Shown here: positions 1-8,639 of the stretch, piece after piece | Layout: every line of letters begins with the position of its first letter | How positions within the stretch are numbered: the first letter of the stretch is position 1 | NCBI GenBank assembly: GCA_965277445.1 | Contig: CBDICY010000032.1 | Coordinates: 1,674,001-1,738,000, forward strand | Reading direction: 5' to 3' | Source: JAFMDF01 sp965277445 | GTDB taxonomy: Bacteria > Bacteroidota > Bacteroidia > Chitinophagales > Saprospiraceae | Length of the DNA stretch: 64,000 nt | The notes under the pieces: generated by a model | The model's database searches: none | What the model saw: only the letters and a program-made list of their open reading frames with translations | What the model was told of the DNA's origin: nothing | Position numbers and translations under genes: made by a program

Positions 1-848
1 TGAAAATAAAACTAATTCTAATCATTTCCTTTTTTACAATTAGCTTAGGTATTGCACAAACTACCTTATCACCATCTAAGGACAATTTGGTTTTACCTAC
101 TTCACCAGGCACCACCTACCAATTACTCCAAACGATTCTTTTCAATTGCACCTACCTCACCACCGATAATTTACAAAATATATACGCTGCTACCGAAAAC
201 GGACAAATCATGAAATTTGACAAGCAAGGCAATAAACAATTTGAGTATAATAATAACCGCCTAGGACAAGTCGGAAAAATAGCCGTAAAAAATCCACTAA
301 ATATTTTAGTCTATTATCCAGATTTAGCGGAGATTATTATTTTAGATAGAACCTTATCGGTCATCAAAGAACTCAATTTATATGACCTGAATATTATATC
401 GCCCAAAGGCATTGCACTAGCCAACGATAATAATATTTGGGTCTATGATGAAGTCACCGCTCTCTTGAAAAAAATTAGCCCAAAAGGAACCACTTTATTT
501 GAAAGTAGAAGTTTAAATCAACTCGCCCAAAAGCAATTAAATCCGTCCTTTTTACAAGAAAAAAATAATGAGGTCTATCTCAGCGACAAAGAAAATGGGC
601 TATTTATTTTTGACGCCTTTGGACAGTTAAAGCAAACCATTCCCATCAAAGGAATTGACCAATTTCAAATTCTCGACCAACAAATAGTTATCTGGAAAAA
701 AGAACAAATTTATTTATTGAATGCCACCAGCTTAGAAACAATACCACTTCCCTTACCAATTAATAGGAAAGCTATAAAAATGATGACCATTAATGGACAT
801 TTAGTTTATGTAGCTTTAGCGGATAAAATAGCTATTTATAAGATGTGA
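1..848 (+). CDS. Exported beta-propeller-like protein, start just outside window
   Basis: The frame is open from the first base. If the base before the window is A, the window starts inside ATG and the protein begins MKIKLILIISFFTISLG followed by IAQ, a good signal peptide. That makes about 282 residues and an envelope protein. A start at the TTG at 87 would cut the signal peptide off, so I reject it. The mature part is a series of short beta-strand repeats of the type 'GQIMKFDKQGNKQF' and 'IAVKNPLNILVYYPD', as in periplasmic propeller proteins. No catalytic motif is visible and I assign no enzymatic function. It stops with TGA at 846-848. Confidence 0.75.
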   Translation, partial: KIKLILIISFFTISLGIAQTTLSPSKDNLVLPTSPGTTYQLLQTILFNCTYLTTDNLQNIYAATENGQIMKFDKQGNKQFEYNNNRLGQVGKIAVKNPLNILVYYPDLAEIIILDRTLSVIKELNLYDLNIISPKGIALANDNNIWVYDEVTALLKKISPKGTTLFESRSLNQLAQKQLNPSFLQEKNNEVYLSDKENGLFIFDAFGQLKQTIPIKGIDQFQILDQQIVIWKKEQIYLLNATSLETIPLPLPINRKAIKMMTINGHLVYVALADKIAIYKM

Positions 849-855
849 TACAAAG

Positions 856-1049
856 AGGCTAATAATTTTTACCACGGAGATACAGCGATCACAGCGTTTT
901 TTTGGCGAATATAGTTTGTATCTTATCCTATTTTATTGAACTCTCTGAAATACATATTTACTAAGCAGTATTTTGGCACTACAGAAAACATCCGTGTTAA
1001 AATTCATCAATATAAAAAATCATAATAATCAGCGAAATCAGCGTCAAAA
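856..1049. repeat. Intergenic 'ATCCGTG / ATCAGCG' dispersed text
   Basis: The gap after the propeller gene holds phrases such as 'catccgtgttaaaattcat' (from about 989) and 'atcagcgaaatcagcgtc' (about 1028). Relatives of this text recur at 17650-17735, 55009-55040 and 58052-58084. It is non-coding in all frames. It looks like a degenerate dispersed repeat family rather than a gene. Confidence 0.4.
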
Positions 1050-1051
1050 AA

Positions 1052-1570
1052 TTACTTAGCGTCCAAATTATGCCCATCATAATACCCCATATCTTTGGCA
1101 TTTAGCATTTTTACGATATAAGTCATCTGCCCAACATGGTAAGAAAAATGCTCGGTAATATGTACCAAGATACTCATTCCTGATTCTTGATATCCTTGTA
1201 CATTCCGAACTTCCAATAAATCTACCGCAGTTGTATTATCCAAAATAGCAGCTACTTCAACCAGCAATTGATCCATATCTGCCAGCATCTTTGCTACTGG
1301 AACAGGCCCTTGTTCATCAAACTCTTGTTGTCTGTTTCGGACATCTTCATTTTTTCCTAAACCAGCCACCACCCATTGGCGAACATTTCCGTGTAGATGC
1401 AAAACTAAATTCCCCACACTATTAGACGCATTATTTGGTCGATACCAAATTTGTTCATCCGTTAATTCCGCGAGGCATTTTTTTAAACGAAATACACTTT
1501 CTTCAAAAAGGCGTCTTTTGATTTCCACTATAAAAGCAGTCGTTAAAGCATTTGATTGGTTTTGCATCAT
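1052..1570 (-). CDS. DinB-family (DUF1572-like) protein
   Basis: A 172-residue helical protein with the DinB four-helix-bundle pattern. Histidines that could form the usual three-histidine metal site lie in 'VLHLHGNVRQW' (about residues 55-65) and 'HITEHFSYHVGQM' (about 136-148). DinB-fold proteins include thiol-dependent metal transferases, but most members of the DUF1572 branch have no known reaction, so I do not assign one. It stands alone, between a repeat-filled gap and a divergently transcribed gene. Two ATG codons lie in tandem at the start; either could be used. The length fits the family. Confidence 0.8.
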   Translation of the reverse strand: MMQNQSNALTTAFIVEIKRRLFEESVFRLKKCLAELTDEQIWYRPNNASNSVGNLVLHLHGNVRQWVVAGLGKNEDVRNRQQEFDEQGPVPVAKMLADMDQLLVEVAAILDNTTAVDLLEVRNVQGYQESGMSILVHITEHFSYHVGQMTYIVKMLNAKDMGYYDGHNLDAK

Positions 1571-1662
1571 GATTTTAAATCAAATTTATGTGGTGGTAAT
1601 AAAAATTAACCTAAATTGAGGATTCAAAGTTAAGCACTTATTTTTAGACCAAAAAAAGATGT

Positions 1663-2721
1663 ATGAAAGGTGATGTCCCTTCTAAAAAGAAAATACCATT
1701 TAAAATCAACGAGCCTTTTAGGACTTATTTGCAGCGATATAATCGAGATACGCAATTACCTATTCAATATGAAGATTTATTGAGAAGTAGTACCTCTGTT
1801 TCTTTATTGGATGCAGAAGGAAATGACACCTTGTGGGAAACGGTTTATTACGAAGAATCGGATAGAATAGAATTGGATACCGCCTTAACAAAAATATATG
1901 CGCTTTTAAAAACAGATGGGGATTTTGAAGTATTGGAACATCTTTCTGTCGCTAGAATTGATTACTGTACTTTTGGGAATACCAAACCTTTTCGAGTGCG
2001 AATCATCAATCGACTAAACGATAATTACGACCATTTCTATGTCAAAAAAGCGGACTCTTCTCGACTGTATGGTTTAGAATTGGAGGACTTATTATCACCT
2101 AACCGAATCACTTATTTGGTAGATAGAAATACTTTGATTGAAGAACACGTCGCAGGCATTCCTGGAGATAGTTTTATTGAAAATAACTTAGATGATACGC
2201 CTTTTAATCGCATTCGGATAGCGAAGGAATTTATTAAATTCAATGAACGCTGTTTTGTTCGTTTATTAGGTGATATGCGAGCTTATAATTTTGTAGTCGA
2301 TATTACGCCAGATATTGAGGGGTCTCAATTTAGAATTCGTGCGATTGATTTTGACCAACAGTCCTATGAAGGTCGAAAGAGCTTTTATTTACCGCAATAT
2401 TTCAAAGAAAATAATCCGATTATCTTTTTAGGTGTTGGAAATATGAGTAAACCAACCGTTACTCAATATCAGTTAGAGGAAAGAAGTATGATTGCTGCTA
2501 GAGTCAAACGATCTCGACAACGGATTAATCACTTGTTGCGCATTATGGTAAAAGACACCATTTCTGATGATAGGAAAGTTAATCAATTAAAAAAAGAATT
2601 ATCATACCACCATAAAGCAAAATCCTTTTTGGAGTGTAAAACAATGGGGGAAATCGTGTTAACAAATATTCAGTTATTATTGGCTAAAGATTTTAAGCAA
2701 AGTATACTTTACGACGAGTGA
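1663..2721 (+). CDS. Uncharacterised protein with kinase-like motifs
   Basis: 352 residues, no signal peptide, no membrane segment. Seen directly: 'LLGDMRAYNFVVDI' near residue 205 followed about 20 residues later by 'RAIDFDQQSYEG'. This pair resembles the catalytic loop (G-D-x-x-x-x-N) and the D-F-D metal-binding loop of aminoglycoside-kinase-like and other atypical kinases. An upstream 'FYVKKADSS' could supply the nucleotide-binding lysine, and 'EEHVAGIPGD' resembles the hinge of such enzymes. The usual histidine before GD is absent (L-L-G-D). A kinase-like fold is my inference; the substrate is unknown. It is a single gene with a start 92 bases from its divergent neighbour. Confidence 0.6.
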   Translation: MKGDVPSKKKIPFKINEPFRTYLQRYNRDTQLPIQYEDLLRSSTSVSLLDAEGNDTLWETVYYEESDRIELDTALTKIYALLKTDGDFEVLEHLSVARIDYCTFGNTKPFRVRIINRLNDNYDHFYVKKADSSRLYGLELEDLLSPNRITYLVDRNTLIEEHVAGIPGDSFIENNLDDTPFNRIRIAKEFIKFNERCFVRLLGDMRAYNFVVDITPDIEGSQFRIRAIDFDQQSYEGRKSFYLPQYFKENNPIIFLGVGNMSKPTVTQYQLEERSMIAARVKRSRQRINHLLRIMVKDTISDDRKVNQLKKELSYHHKAKSFLECKTMGEIVLTNIQLLLAKDFKQSILYDE

Positions 2722-2764
2722 TTAACGAATAATTTTAGGTTGGCTATTCCTTCAATCCCTGTAT

Positions 2765-3178
2765 TCACACCAAATCATCCTCACTATAATTCTTTCGAGG
2801 CATAGGTTTCGGTTGCTCTAAATCTAGATATTCATCCATATCTAAACCAGCTTCTTCTTGTCTTTTATTATGCGGCGGATTGCGGTCATTTCTATATTTT
2901 GCCCTAGCTTTCATACGCTTTACTTCTTTTTCAATTTCTTCCTCTTCCCAATTATCATCTTCTCCCAAGCCCATGAATCCATAGGCTTTGACATAATGAG
3001 AAAACAAGCCAATTCCCCAGAAAAAAGCGACCATCATCCAGCCACCTCTCGATCTAAAGAAAACGCCCGTAAATAGCATAATCATATTGACTATAATATA
3101 GGAACGAAGGTGGTTGTGGAATTTTTTCTTTTCCTCAACCCTTTCTCTGGCTTTTTCATAATATTTAGAATCACTCAT
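2765..3178 (-). CDS. 2TM domain-containing protein
   Basis: 137 residues. The N-terminus 'YEKARERVEEKKKFHNHL' leads into two closely spaced hydrophobic helices (about residues 28-43 and 46-64) joined by a 'RSRGGW' turn. This is the arrangement of the 2TM domain (PF13239) common in Bacteroidota, where it occurs alone or in front of LytTR regulators. The C-terminal half is highly charged and probably cytosolic ('DDNWEEEEIEKEVKRMKAR'). It converges on the preceding plus-strand gene with 43 bases between stops. No partner regulator is adjacent. Function unknown. Confidence 0.8.
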   Translation of the reverse strand: MSDSKYYEKARERVEEKKKFHNHLRSYIIVNMIMLFTGVFFRSRGGWMMVAFFWGIGLFSHYVKAYGFMGLGEDDNWEEEEIEKEVKRMKARAKYRNDRNPPHNKRQEEAGLDMDEYLDLEQPKPMPRKNYSEDDLV

Positions 3179-3285
3179 TTGTCAGGAATCAATTAGATGT
3201 TTTTAGGAGAATTGCTAGTAGAGTAAAAATACAAATACTTTTTAAATTTGAAAAGTATTTATAACTATTCACTAGAATAGAGATT

Positions 3286-3312
3286 AGAGACCATTTTATT
3301 GAGAGAATAGAG
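3286..3312 (+). repeat. 27-nt exact dispersed repeat (copy 1)
   Basis: These 27 bases recur exactly, in reverse orientation, at 61306-61332, and flanking bases are also similar ('agattagaga' and 'gaggta'). Both copies lie in intergenic AT-rich DNA. They may be remnants of a longer repeat. Confidence 0.7.
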
Positions 3313-3388
3313 GTAATGACGGATAAAATCAGTAAAACTTAGCAGTATGTTGGCAAAATTAGAATTTAAATCTCTTTTCTCTACTCTG

Positions 3389-3916
3389 TTATAGCCAACC
3401 CATATAATCCAAAGCTAAATAGCCTGCTCCTACATTATGAAACGAATCATCTTTAGCATTTATTAAGAGCTGCCGAAATTTTTCGATAGGCAGTAGGAAA
3501 ACGTCTATAAATTCGGTTGAATCTAATTTTTGCATATCCATTTTTTCGCAACCTATCGCCAATACACAAACCTGTAATTGCGTATTATAAGCTGCTCGGA
3601 AATTTTTAAGAAAAGTGTACTTACTAGCTTGATACCCTGTTTCTTCCAATAATTCTCGTGCGGCGGCAATGGTCGGGTCTTCTCCGACTTCTATACCACC
3701 TTCGGGGAAAGAGGTTAATATTCTTTCTGCTCCAGGACGATATTGTTTAATCAGAATGGCTTCCTTATCTTTTGTAAAAGCGACAATGGTGACAAAATCA
3801 TTGGTGTCTACCACATCGAAAGTAGCTTGCTTGCCATCAGGCAATTCAAAGGTTTTTTGTAAAATACTTCTCCAACCTTTAAAGGCTATTTTTTCATTTA
3901 TTTTTTTCCAGATCAT
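3389..3916 (-). CDS. NUDIX hydrolase (ADP-ribose pyrophosphatase type)
   Basis: 175 residues. A complete Nudix box runs from G73 to Y95: G, five residues, E79, seven residues, then 'RELLEETGY' (87-95), matching GX5EX7REUXEEXGU with no missing residue. Upstream 'ILIKQYRPGAERI' is typical of the ADP-ribose pyrophosphatase/NudF-like branch, which hydrolyses nucleotide sugars to nucleoside monophosphate and sugar phosphate with Mg2+. Exact substrate cannot be read from sequence. Cytosolic. It is transcribed alone, ahead of an intergenic stretch containing the 27-nt repeat. Confidence 0.9.
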   Translation of the reverse strand: MIWKKINEKIAFKGWRSILQKTFELPDGKQATFDVVDTNDFVTIVAFTKDKEAILIKQYRPGAERILTSFPEGGIEVGEDPTIAAARELLEETGYQASKYTFLKNFRAAYNTQLQVCVLAIGCEKMDMQKLDSTEFIDVFLLPIEKFRQLLINAKDDSFHNVGAGYLALDYMGWL

Positions 3917-3997
3917 GTTGCATATCAGTTTGACATTCTACTTGAAGCTTTATGGTAAAAATGCGGGTACCTCCTGAGTCGTCAACTGTTTAATATA

Positions 3998-4375
3998 CTA
4001 AGCAGTTTCAGTCTTATTTTTTCGAGTAGCAAATAAAAAATAAGCCGTCACTAAACCTAAAATTAAATGGAGTATACAAGTAGAAAGGTCTTTAAAAGCA
4101 CCATTGCTATACCCAAAATAACCTGCTGCCGAAACACCAAAATGAAATAGGAGAAAAGATTTTAAAAAAGCCTGTTGCATCACTTGACTCCGCATGTGGC
4201 GCCATACTTGTAAAGCAAATAAACCTAAGCCAATCGCTGCACCACCATACATTTTCGCAAGGGTGGTAGAAAGTGGGTTACCATTAGCAATGTCTGGCAC
4301 TAAATGCGGAGCGAAAAAAAACACTAGCCCTGCTAATAATTCAATGACTGCGGTAATTAAGACGAATACTTTCAT
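3998..4375 (-). CDS. Small four-helix membrane protein
   Basis: I choose the ATG at 4375 (MKVFVLITAVIELLAGL), which begins directly with a membrane helix and gives 125 residues. A longer frame runs to an ATG at 4456 but adds 27 polar, low-complexity residues. There are four hydrophobic helices: about residues 2-22, 38-55, 68-84 and 96-115, with a short charged C-terminus. The pattern resembles small DoxX-like or DUF4345-like proteins, but I cannot place it firmly. The next gene upstream on the same strand (DUF1330) starts 115 bases away and may share a transcript. Function unknown. Confidence 0.65.
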   Translation of the reverse strand: MKVFVLITAVIELLAGLVFFFAPHLVPDIANGNPLSTTLAKMYGGAAIGLGLFALQVWRHMRSQVMQQAFLKSFLLFHFGVSAAGYFGYSNGAFKDLSTCILHLILGLVTAYFLFATRKNKTETA

Positions 4376-4490
4376 AATAGTTGGTTTTGTCGTTTTGTTA
4401 AAAGAAAATGAGGGAATAAGGTTATGAGATTGATGAGGTAATGAATTAGACTTCATTGCCTCGTCAACTATTAAAATTCATTATACTATA

Positions 4491-4904
4491 CTAGCCTTTT
4501 AGCCCATTATAAACCGTCGTGGAAGCCATTAATCCGCCATATTCTAACCCTAAGGTACGGTCTTTAGCAGCTTCCAAATAGGCAGGATCAGTTGTCATGT
4601 CTATGAAATTTTGGATAGAAGGATATTCTACTAATAAAACTACTTGTGGTTGTCCAGCAGCATCACCAATGACCGTTGTGTTAATGTCTCCTCTCCATAG
4701 TAATCTCGCTCCTACTTTCTTCATAAAGGGTAATACGTTCTGTCCATATCTGGCATAAGCCATTTCTCCTGTTTCTTCCCCATTTCCAGTTTTAGCTTTA
4801 TAACGGAGAATATTAATCATTACTACTGGTTGATCTTTTGGATAATTGGCAACCAAGGTTTTAAACTGTTCTCGTGTCGGGTGAAGTTGATTGGTTAATT
4901 GCAT
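4491..4904 (-). CDS. DUF1330 domain-containing protein
   Basis: 137 residues of ferredoxin-like alpha/beta pattern: 'PVVMINILRYK', 'YARYGQNVLPFMKKVGARLLWRG', 'VVLLVEYPSIQNFIDM' and 'DPAYLEAAKDRTLGLEYGGLM'. These are the blocks of DUF1330, a dimeric alpha-beta-barrel family related to antibiotic-biosynthesis monooxygenase folds. No reaction is established for the family. Cytosolic; no signal peptide. It precedes the small membrane protein on the same strand. Confidence 0.85.
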   Translation of the reverse strand: MQLTNQLHPTREQFKTLVANYPKDQPVVMINILRYKAKTGNGEETGEMAYARYGQNVLPFMKKVGARLLWRGDINTTVIGDAAGQPQVVLLVEYPSIQNFIDMTTDPAYLEAAKDRTLGLEYGGLMASTTVYNGLKG

Positions 4905-5147
4905 GTATTAATTTTTTAATGGTATAAATCAATTCTAAAATTAGTGTAAAAATACTATACTCGAAGAAAATTAGGAGGAAACTATTTGGAATTGTCCTAT
5001 AGAAAAAGAATTCATTGCCATTTAGCAGTCATTTCTATAATGAATTATTATGCTTTCAAATAGATACTCCATTTTATCGTTAAATTGTCTAGAAATTAAG
5101 CACCATTTTTGCAATAAGCTAAAGACTACCTTCCTACATTTTTTACC

Positions 5148-5162
5148 TAAAACCCTATTGTA
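5148..5162 (+). promoter_or_regulatory. 15-nt motif shared with upstream of 8640 gene
   Basis: TAAAACCCTATTGTA lies immediately before (and runs one base into) the ATG of the DUF1800 gene. The identical 15-mer is at 8605-8619, 20 bases before the Gfo/Idh/MocA gene. A chance match of this length within 4 kb is unlikely even in AT-rich DNA, so a shared promoter or operator element is possible. It does not match the Bacteroidota TAnnTTTG -7 consensus. Confidence 0.3.
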
Positions 5163-6637
5163 TGAATAATCCTACCTGTGCGGTTGAATCATTGAGCAAG
5201 TATGTTCCGTCTACCGAACGACCTTGGAATGAACAACGCATCAAACATCTCTACCGAAGATTAACTTATGGCGTTGCCTTTACAGACATGGAGGCTGCTA
5301 AAAATAAAACACCAGAACAATTAGTCGATGAACTGATTGATGGCACAATGACTACGCCTTTTCCAGATAAACCAGTATGGGCAACTTGGGATTATCGACA
5401 ATTTGAAGAACAAGCGGCGAATGAAGAAGAACGAGAAGAATTAATCAATCAAGCCATCTATGATTGGTTAAAAACCTGGATTAAGGACATGATGAAAAAT
5501 GATGTTCGAGGGAAACTTACGCTCTTTTGGCATAACCATTTTGTGACCCAATTAGAGACCTTCTATTTTCCTCGTTATTTATACGATTATCATCAACTAT
5601 TACAAAATATGGCTTTTGGCAATTTTAAGGATTTCGTCCATGAAATGGGCAAGAATACTGCCATGCTTTTATTTTTAAATGGCGTGGAAAGTACCAAGTA
5701 CGAGCCGAACGAAAACTATTCCAGAGAATTATACGAACTGTTTACTTTAGGCAGAGACAATGGGTATACTCAACAAGATATTGAAGAAACAGCTAGGGCC
5801 TTAACTGGTTGGAATAATTTATCGGTTTGGGGGTTTCCAATTTTATTTGAATCTGCTTATGCTGACCAAGAAGAAAAAACAATTTTTGGGCAAACAGGCA
5901 ACTGGGGATATGATGAGGTAACTGATATTTTATTTAGGGAAAGAAAAGACCAAATCGCTCAATTTATTTGTCAAAAAATATATACTGCTTTTGTTAATCC
6001 ACAACCCAATGAAGTTATCATCAATCAATTAGCGGAAACTTTTAAAACGAATGATTGGGAGATAGCGCCTGTCTTAAAGCAATTATTTAAAAGCGAGCAC
6101 TTTTTTGATGAAAAGAATATTGGAGTACAAGTCAAAAGCCCTTATGAGTTATTTTTGAATTTTTTCAAAGAAGTCAATGCGGATTTAGTGGATGATGAAT
6201 CTTTGGAAGGATTACATTATTTCACAGGCATGCTAGGACAAGAACTAGGAACGCCAATTGATGTAGCAGGATGGAGAGGCAATCGTACTTGGATAGATAC
6301 GGCTAGGATTACTGGACGTTGGCGTACTTTAGGTTGGACGGTTTATGGCGTCATGGACAAACAACCAGAGAAATTGACCAATTTAGCGATTGGTTTAACT
6401 GGAAGTGCTAACACTAATGACCCAGCTTTAGTCACTCAAAAAATAGTCAATTATTTTTTACCGAATGAATTACATACTCCCGAAATATACGAACGAGCGA
6501 CCGAAGTTTTTAAAGTAGATATTCCAAGCAATTATTTTGACGATGGTAGTTGGAATTTGAATTGGGACACGATTCCTTGGCAAATGACCTCGCTATTGCA
6601 ATACTTGATTAAGATTCCTGAATTTCAATTATTGTAA
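5162..6637 (+). CDS. DUF1800 domain-containing protein
   Basis: 491 residues. It starts with the family pattern 'HLYRRLTYGVAFTDMEAA', followed by 'LTLFWHNHFVTQLETFYFP' and 'NYSRELYELFTLGRDNGYTQQDIEETARALTGW', which are diagnostic for DUF1800. No signal peptide is obvious. In Bacteroidota and Planctomycetota this family is nearly always paired with a DUF1501 protein, and that partner follows here after 148 bases, so the two are probably co-expressed and act together in the envelope. Function of the pair is unknown. The gap to the partner holds a two-hairpin repeat. Confidence 0.9.
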   Translation: MNNPTCAVESLSKYVPSTERPWNEQRIKHLYRRLTYGVAFTDMEAAKNKTPEQLVDELIDGTMTTPFPDKPVWATWDYRQFEEQAANEEEREELINQAIYDWLKTWIKDMMKNDVRGKLTLFWHNHFVTQLETFYFPRYLYDYHQLLQNMAFGNFKDFVHEMGKNTAMLLFLNGVESTKYEPNENYSRELYELFTLGRDNGYTQQDIEETARALTGWNNLSVWGFPILFESAYADQEEKTIFGQTGNWGYDEVTDILFRERKDQIAQFICQKIYTAFVNPQPNEVIINQLAETFKTNDWEIAPVLKQLFKSEHFFDEKNIGVQVKSPYELFLNFFKEVNADLVDDESLEGLHYFTGMLGQELGTPIDVAGWRGNRTWIDTARITGRWRTLGWTVYGVMDKQPEKLTNLAIGLTGSANTNDPALVTQKIVNYFLPNELHTPEIYERATEVFKVDIPSNYFDDGSWNLNWDTIPWQMTSLLQYLIKIPEFQLL

Positions 6638-6646
6638 TGTGGATGT

Positions 6647-6747
6647 ACGTATCTGATAATTTGAAATTATCTGATACGTTAAGCTCCTCAGATTTAAAAT
6701 AAAGAATTTACGATTTACCTATCAGGCATCTTTGGAGATGTCAGATA
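6647..6747 (+). repeat. Two-hairpin dispersed element (copy 1)
   Basis: Hairpin A (6647-6679) has 16-nt arms reading ACGTATCTGATAATTT with one mismatch. Hairpin B (6720-6747) has 12-nt arms around a TTGG loop. A ~40-nt AT-rich spacer containing 'gatttacc' separates them. The same A-spacer-B order occurs on the minus strand at 59384-59487. The element lies between the DUF1800 and DUF1501 genes. Confidence 0.7.
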
Positions 6748-6785
6748 CAAAAATCAGGCTACTTAAAAACTAAAAAAATACCACC

Positions 6786-8429
6786 ATGCGTGATAATCAT
6801 AATTCAAAAAATACCTATAAAAAAATGCGCCACGGCAGTACATTAGCCGATGGAAAAGCACATAAACTAGACCACAATCGTTGGAGTCGTAGAAACTTTA
6901 TTAGAAATATAGGCGTCGCAGGAGGCATGTCCATGTTATTGGGTAATTTACCTTTATCTGCTTCTGTAACTTCTCCACTAAGCCAAGCCTTAAGCAATTC
7001 CGAAACAGATAGAGTTTTAGTACTCATTCGCTTGAAAGGTGGGAACGATGGATTAAATACGATTGTCCCATTATACGATTATAGTACTTACCGAAACCTA
7101 CGACCAAGTATTGCCTTAAAAGAGAATGAACTTACCAAGATAAATGATGCGATTGGTGTACCTAAAACGCTCAATCGACTCCATCCATTTTGGCAGGAAG
7201 GACAGATGAAAATTGTCCATAGTGTCGGTTATCCTGACCAGAATTTATCCCATTTTCGTTCGAGCGATTTATGGGCATCCGCACAAGATGAGCAAACTTT
7301 TGATGGTTCTGGCTGGTATGGTCGATTGATAGAAAATCAATTTCCCGACTTCTTAGAAAACCCACCAACGACTCCTCCTGCCATCCAAATTGGCGGGTCT
7401 GCCAATGTCGCTTTTAATAATAAAGAGATGACGAATCTGGCAATTTCGGTACAAAATCCAGAGGAAATTGCGGAGATAGCCGAAACAGGTCAATTATACA
7501 GTACTGCCAATTTACCAGAATGCTATTATGGCGAACAAGTTGGTTTTGTACGTGCTGTTGCCAATAATACTTTCTTTTACGCTGGTATTTTGTCAGAAAC
7601 TTATAAATCTGCTAGAAATGAAGTCGAATATTCAGGTGATTTGGGGGAACAATTGGCAACTGTTGCTCGCTTAATTAAAGGGAATTTAGGCACAAAATTA
7701 TACATGGTGTCGATTGATGGTTTTGATACCCATGCCAATCAATTAACGAATCATCCTGCTTTGATGTCTGAATTATCAACGGCGATTGCTGCGTTCTATC
7801 AAGATTTAAAAAAGGGTGGTCGTGATCAAGATGTGCTTGCCGTCACCCTATCAGAATTTGGTCGCCGCATCGAAGAAAATGGCTCAAATGGAACAGATCA
7901 TGGAGCTGCTGCTCCGATGATGCTATTTGGTGCAGGCGTTAATGGAAATGGTTTTGTAGGCAGACAACCAGATTTAAAAGATGTCGATGAAGTCGGTAAT
8001 TTAAAATATGATACTGATTTTCGATCCGTTTATGCGACCTTACTAGAAAATTGGTTATGTGTGGATAGTAACGTTGTAGATGAAGTGATGGGACAATCTT
8101 TTACCAGAATGGACGAATTAGGCTTGACTTGTAATACACAGACAACGCCTACTACCGAAGTTTTTAGAAAAGAAATGGTTCATCAAGCCAGATATGGTAC
8201 GAATGGAAATATTTCTATTTATTATCAATTGCCAGCAGGCAATCAAGTCAATGTGCAAATCTTTAATTTATTAGGGCAGCCTGTTGCGACTTTAACCAAT
8301 AGCTATCAGTCGGCAGGCGCCTATACCTTGCCTTTTGTTAGTCCACGTAAACGATTGGCTAAAGGACAGTATTTTTATCGAATTCGAGTTGGACAGCAGT
8401 TGTATAGTAATGCTTTTTTACTTCGATAA
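6786..8429 (+). CDS. DUF1501 protein with Tat signal and T9SS sorting domain
   Basis: 547 residues. A twin-arginine-like signal lies at about residues 37-60 ('RWSRRNFIRNIGVAGG'). The DUF1501 core follows, in the alkaline-phosphatase-like superfamily: 'VLIRLKGGNDGLNTIVPL', 'FRSSDLWASAQ', 'VSIDGFDTHANQ', 'VTLSEFGRRIEENGSNGTDHGAAAPM'. The last ~85 residues form a type A T9SS C-terminal domain ('QVNVQIFNLLGQPVATL' and 'LAKGQYFYRIRVG'). The protein should therefore be exported across the inner membrane and then secreted or surface-anchored by type IX secretion. A strong terminator follows at 8441. Probable partner of the DUF1800 protein upstream. Confidence 0.92.
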   Translation: MRDNHNSKNTYKKMRHGSTLADGKAHKLDHNRWSRRNFIRNIGVAGGMSMLLGNLPLSASVTSPLSQALSNSETDRVLVLIRLKGGNDGLNTIVPLYDYSTYRNLRPSIALKENELTKINDAIGVPKTLNRLHPFWQEGQMKIVHSVGYPDQNLSHFRSSDLWASAQDEQTFDGSGWYGRLIENQFPDFLENPPTTPPAIQIGGSANVAFNNKEMTNLAISVQNPEEIAEIAETGQLYSTANLPECYYGEQVGFVRAVANNTFFYAGILSETYKSARNEVEYSGDLGEQLATVARLIKGNLGTKLYMVSIDGFDTHANQLTNHPALMSELSTAIAAFYQDLKKGGRDQDVLAVTLSEFGRRIEENGSNGTDHGAAAPMMLFGAGVNGNGFVGRQPDLKDVDEVGNLKYDTDFRSVYATLLENWLCVDSNVVDEVMGQSFTRMDELGLTCNTQTTPTTEVFRKEMVHQARYGTNGNISIYYQLPAGNQVNVQIFNLLGQPVATLTNSYQSAGAYTLPFVSPRKRLAKGQYFYRIRVGQQLYSNAFLLR

Positions 8430-8440
8430 TTGTCGTCCTA

Positions 8441-8474
8441 CAAGGCGGGTGTGGAAAACACCCGCCTTGTTTTA
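8441..8474 (+). terminator. Intrinsic terminator after DUF1501 gene
   Basis: A perfect 12-bp stem (caaggcgggtgt / acacccgccttg) with a 5-nt loop is followed by TTTTATT. Confidence 0.9.
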
Positions 8475-8557
8475 TTGATTACCAATCATTTTTTATTTCC
8501 ATTACTTTTTTGCAATTAAAAAAAATGAATTAGCTTTGGCTATCATATAGTATAGAA

Positions 8558-8619
8558 GAACTTCAATTCCTCGTAATTTTTCGGGGAACTGAAGTTCCCC
8601 TATATAAAACCCTATTGTA
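8558..8619 (+). promoter_or_regulatory. Hairpin and shared motif before oxidoreductase gene
   Basis: An 8-bp stem (GAACTTCA at 8558, TGAAGTTC at 8590) encloses an imperfect inner stem. It is followed by the 15-mer at 8605-8619 that is identical to 5148-5162. The hairpin may be a second terminator; the 15-mer may be a promoter element for the gene at 8640. Confidence 0.35.
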
Positions 8620-8639
8620 AAAAATATAATATAATCAAC

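Noticed and set aside
2858..3076. 72-codon plus-strand frame inside the 2TM gene
   Set aside because: Its hydrophobic look is the complement of the 2TM membrane helices; the minus-strand product matches a known domain.
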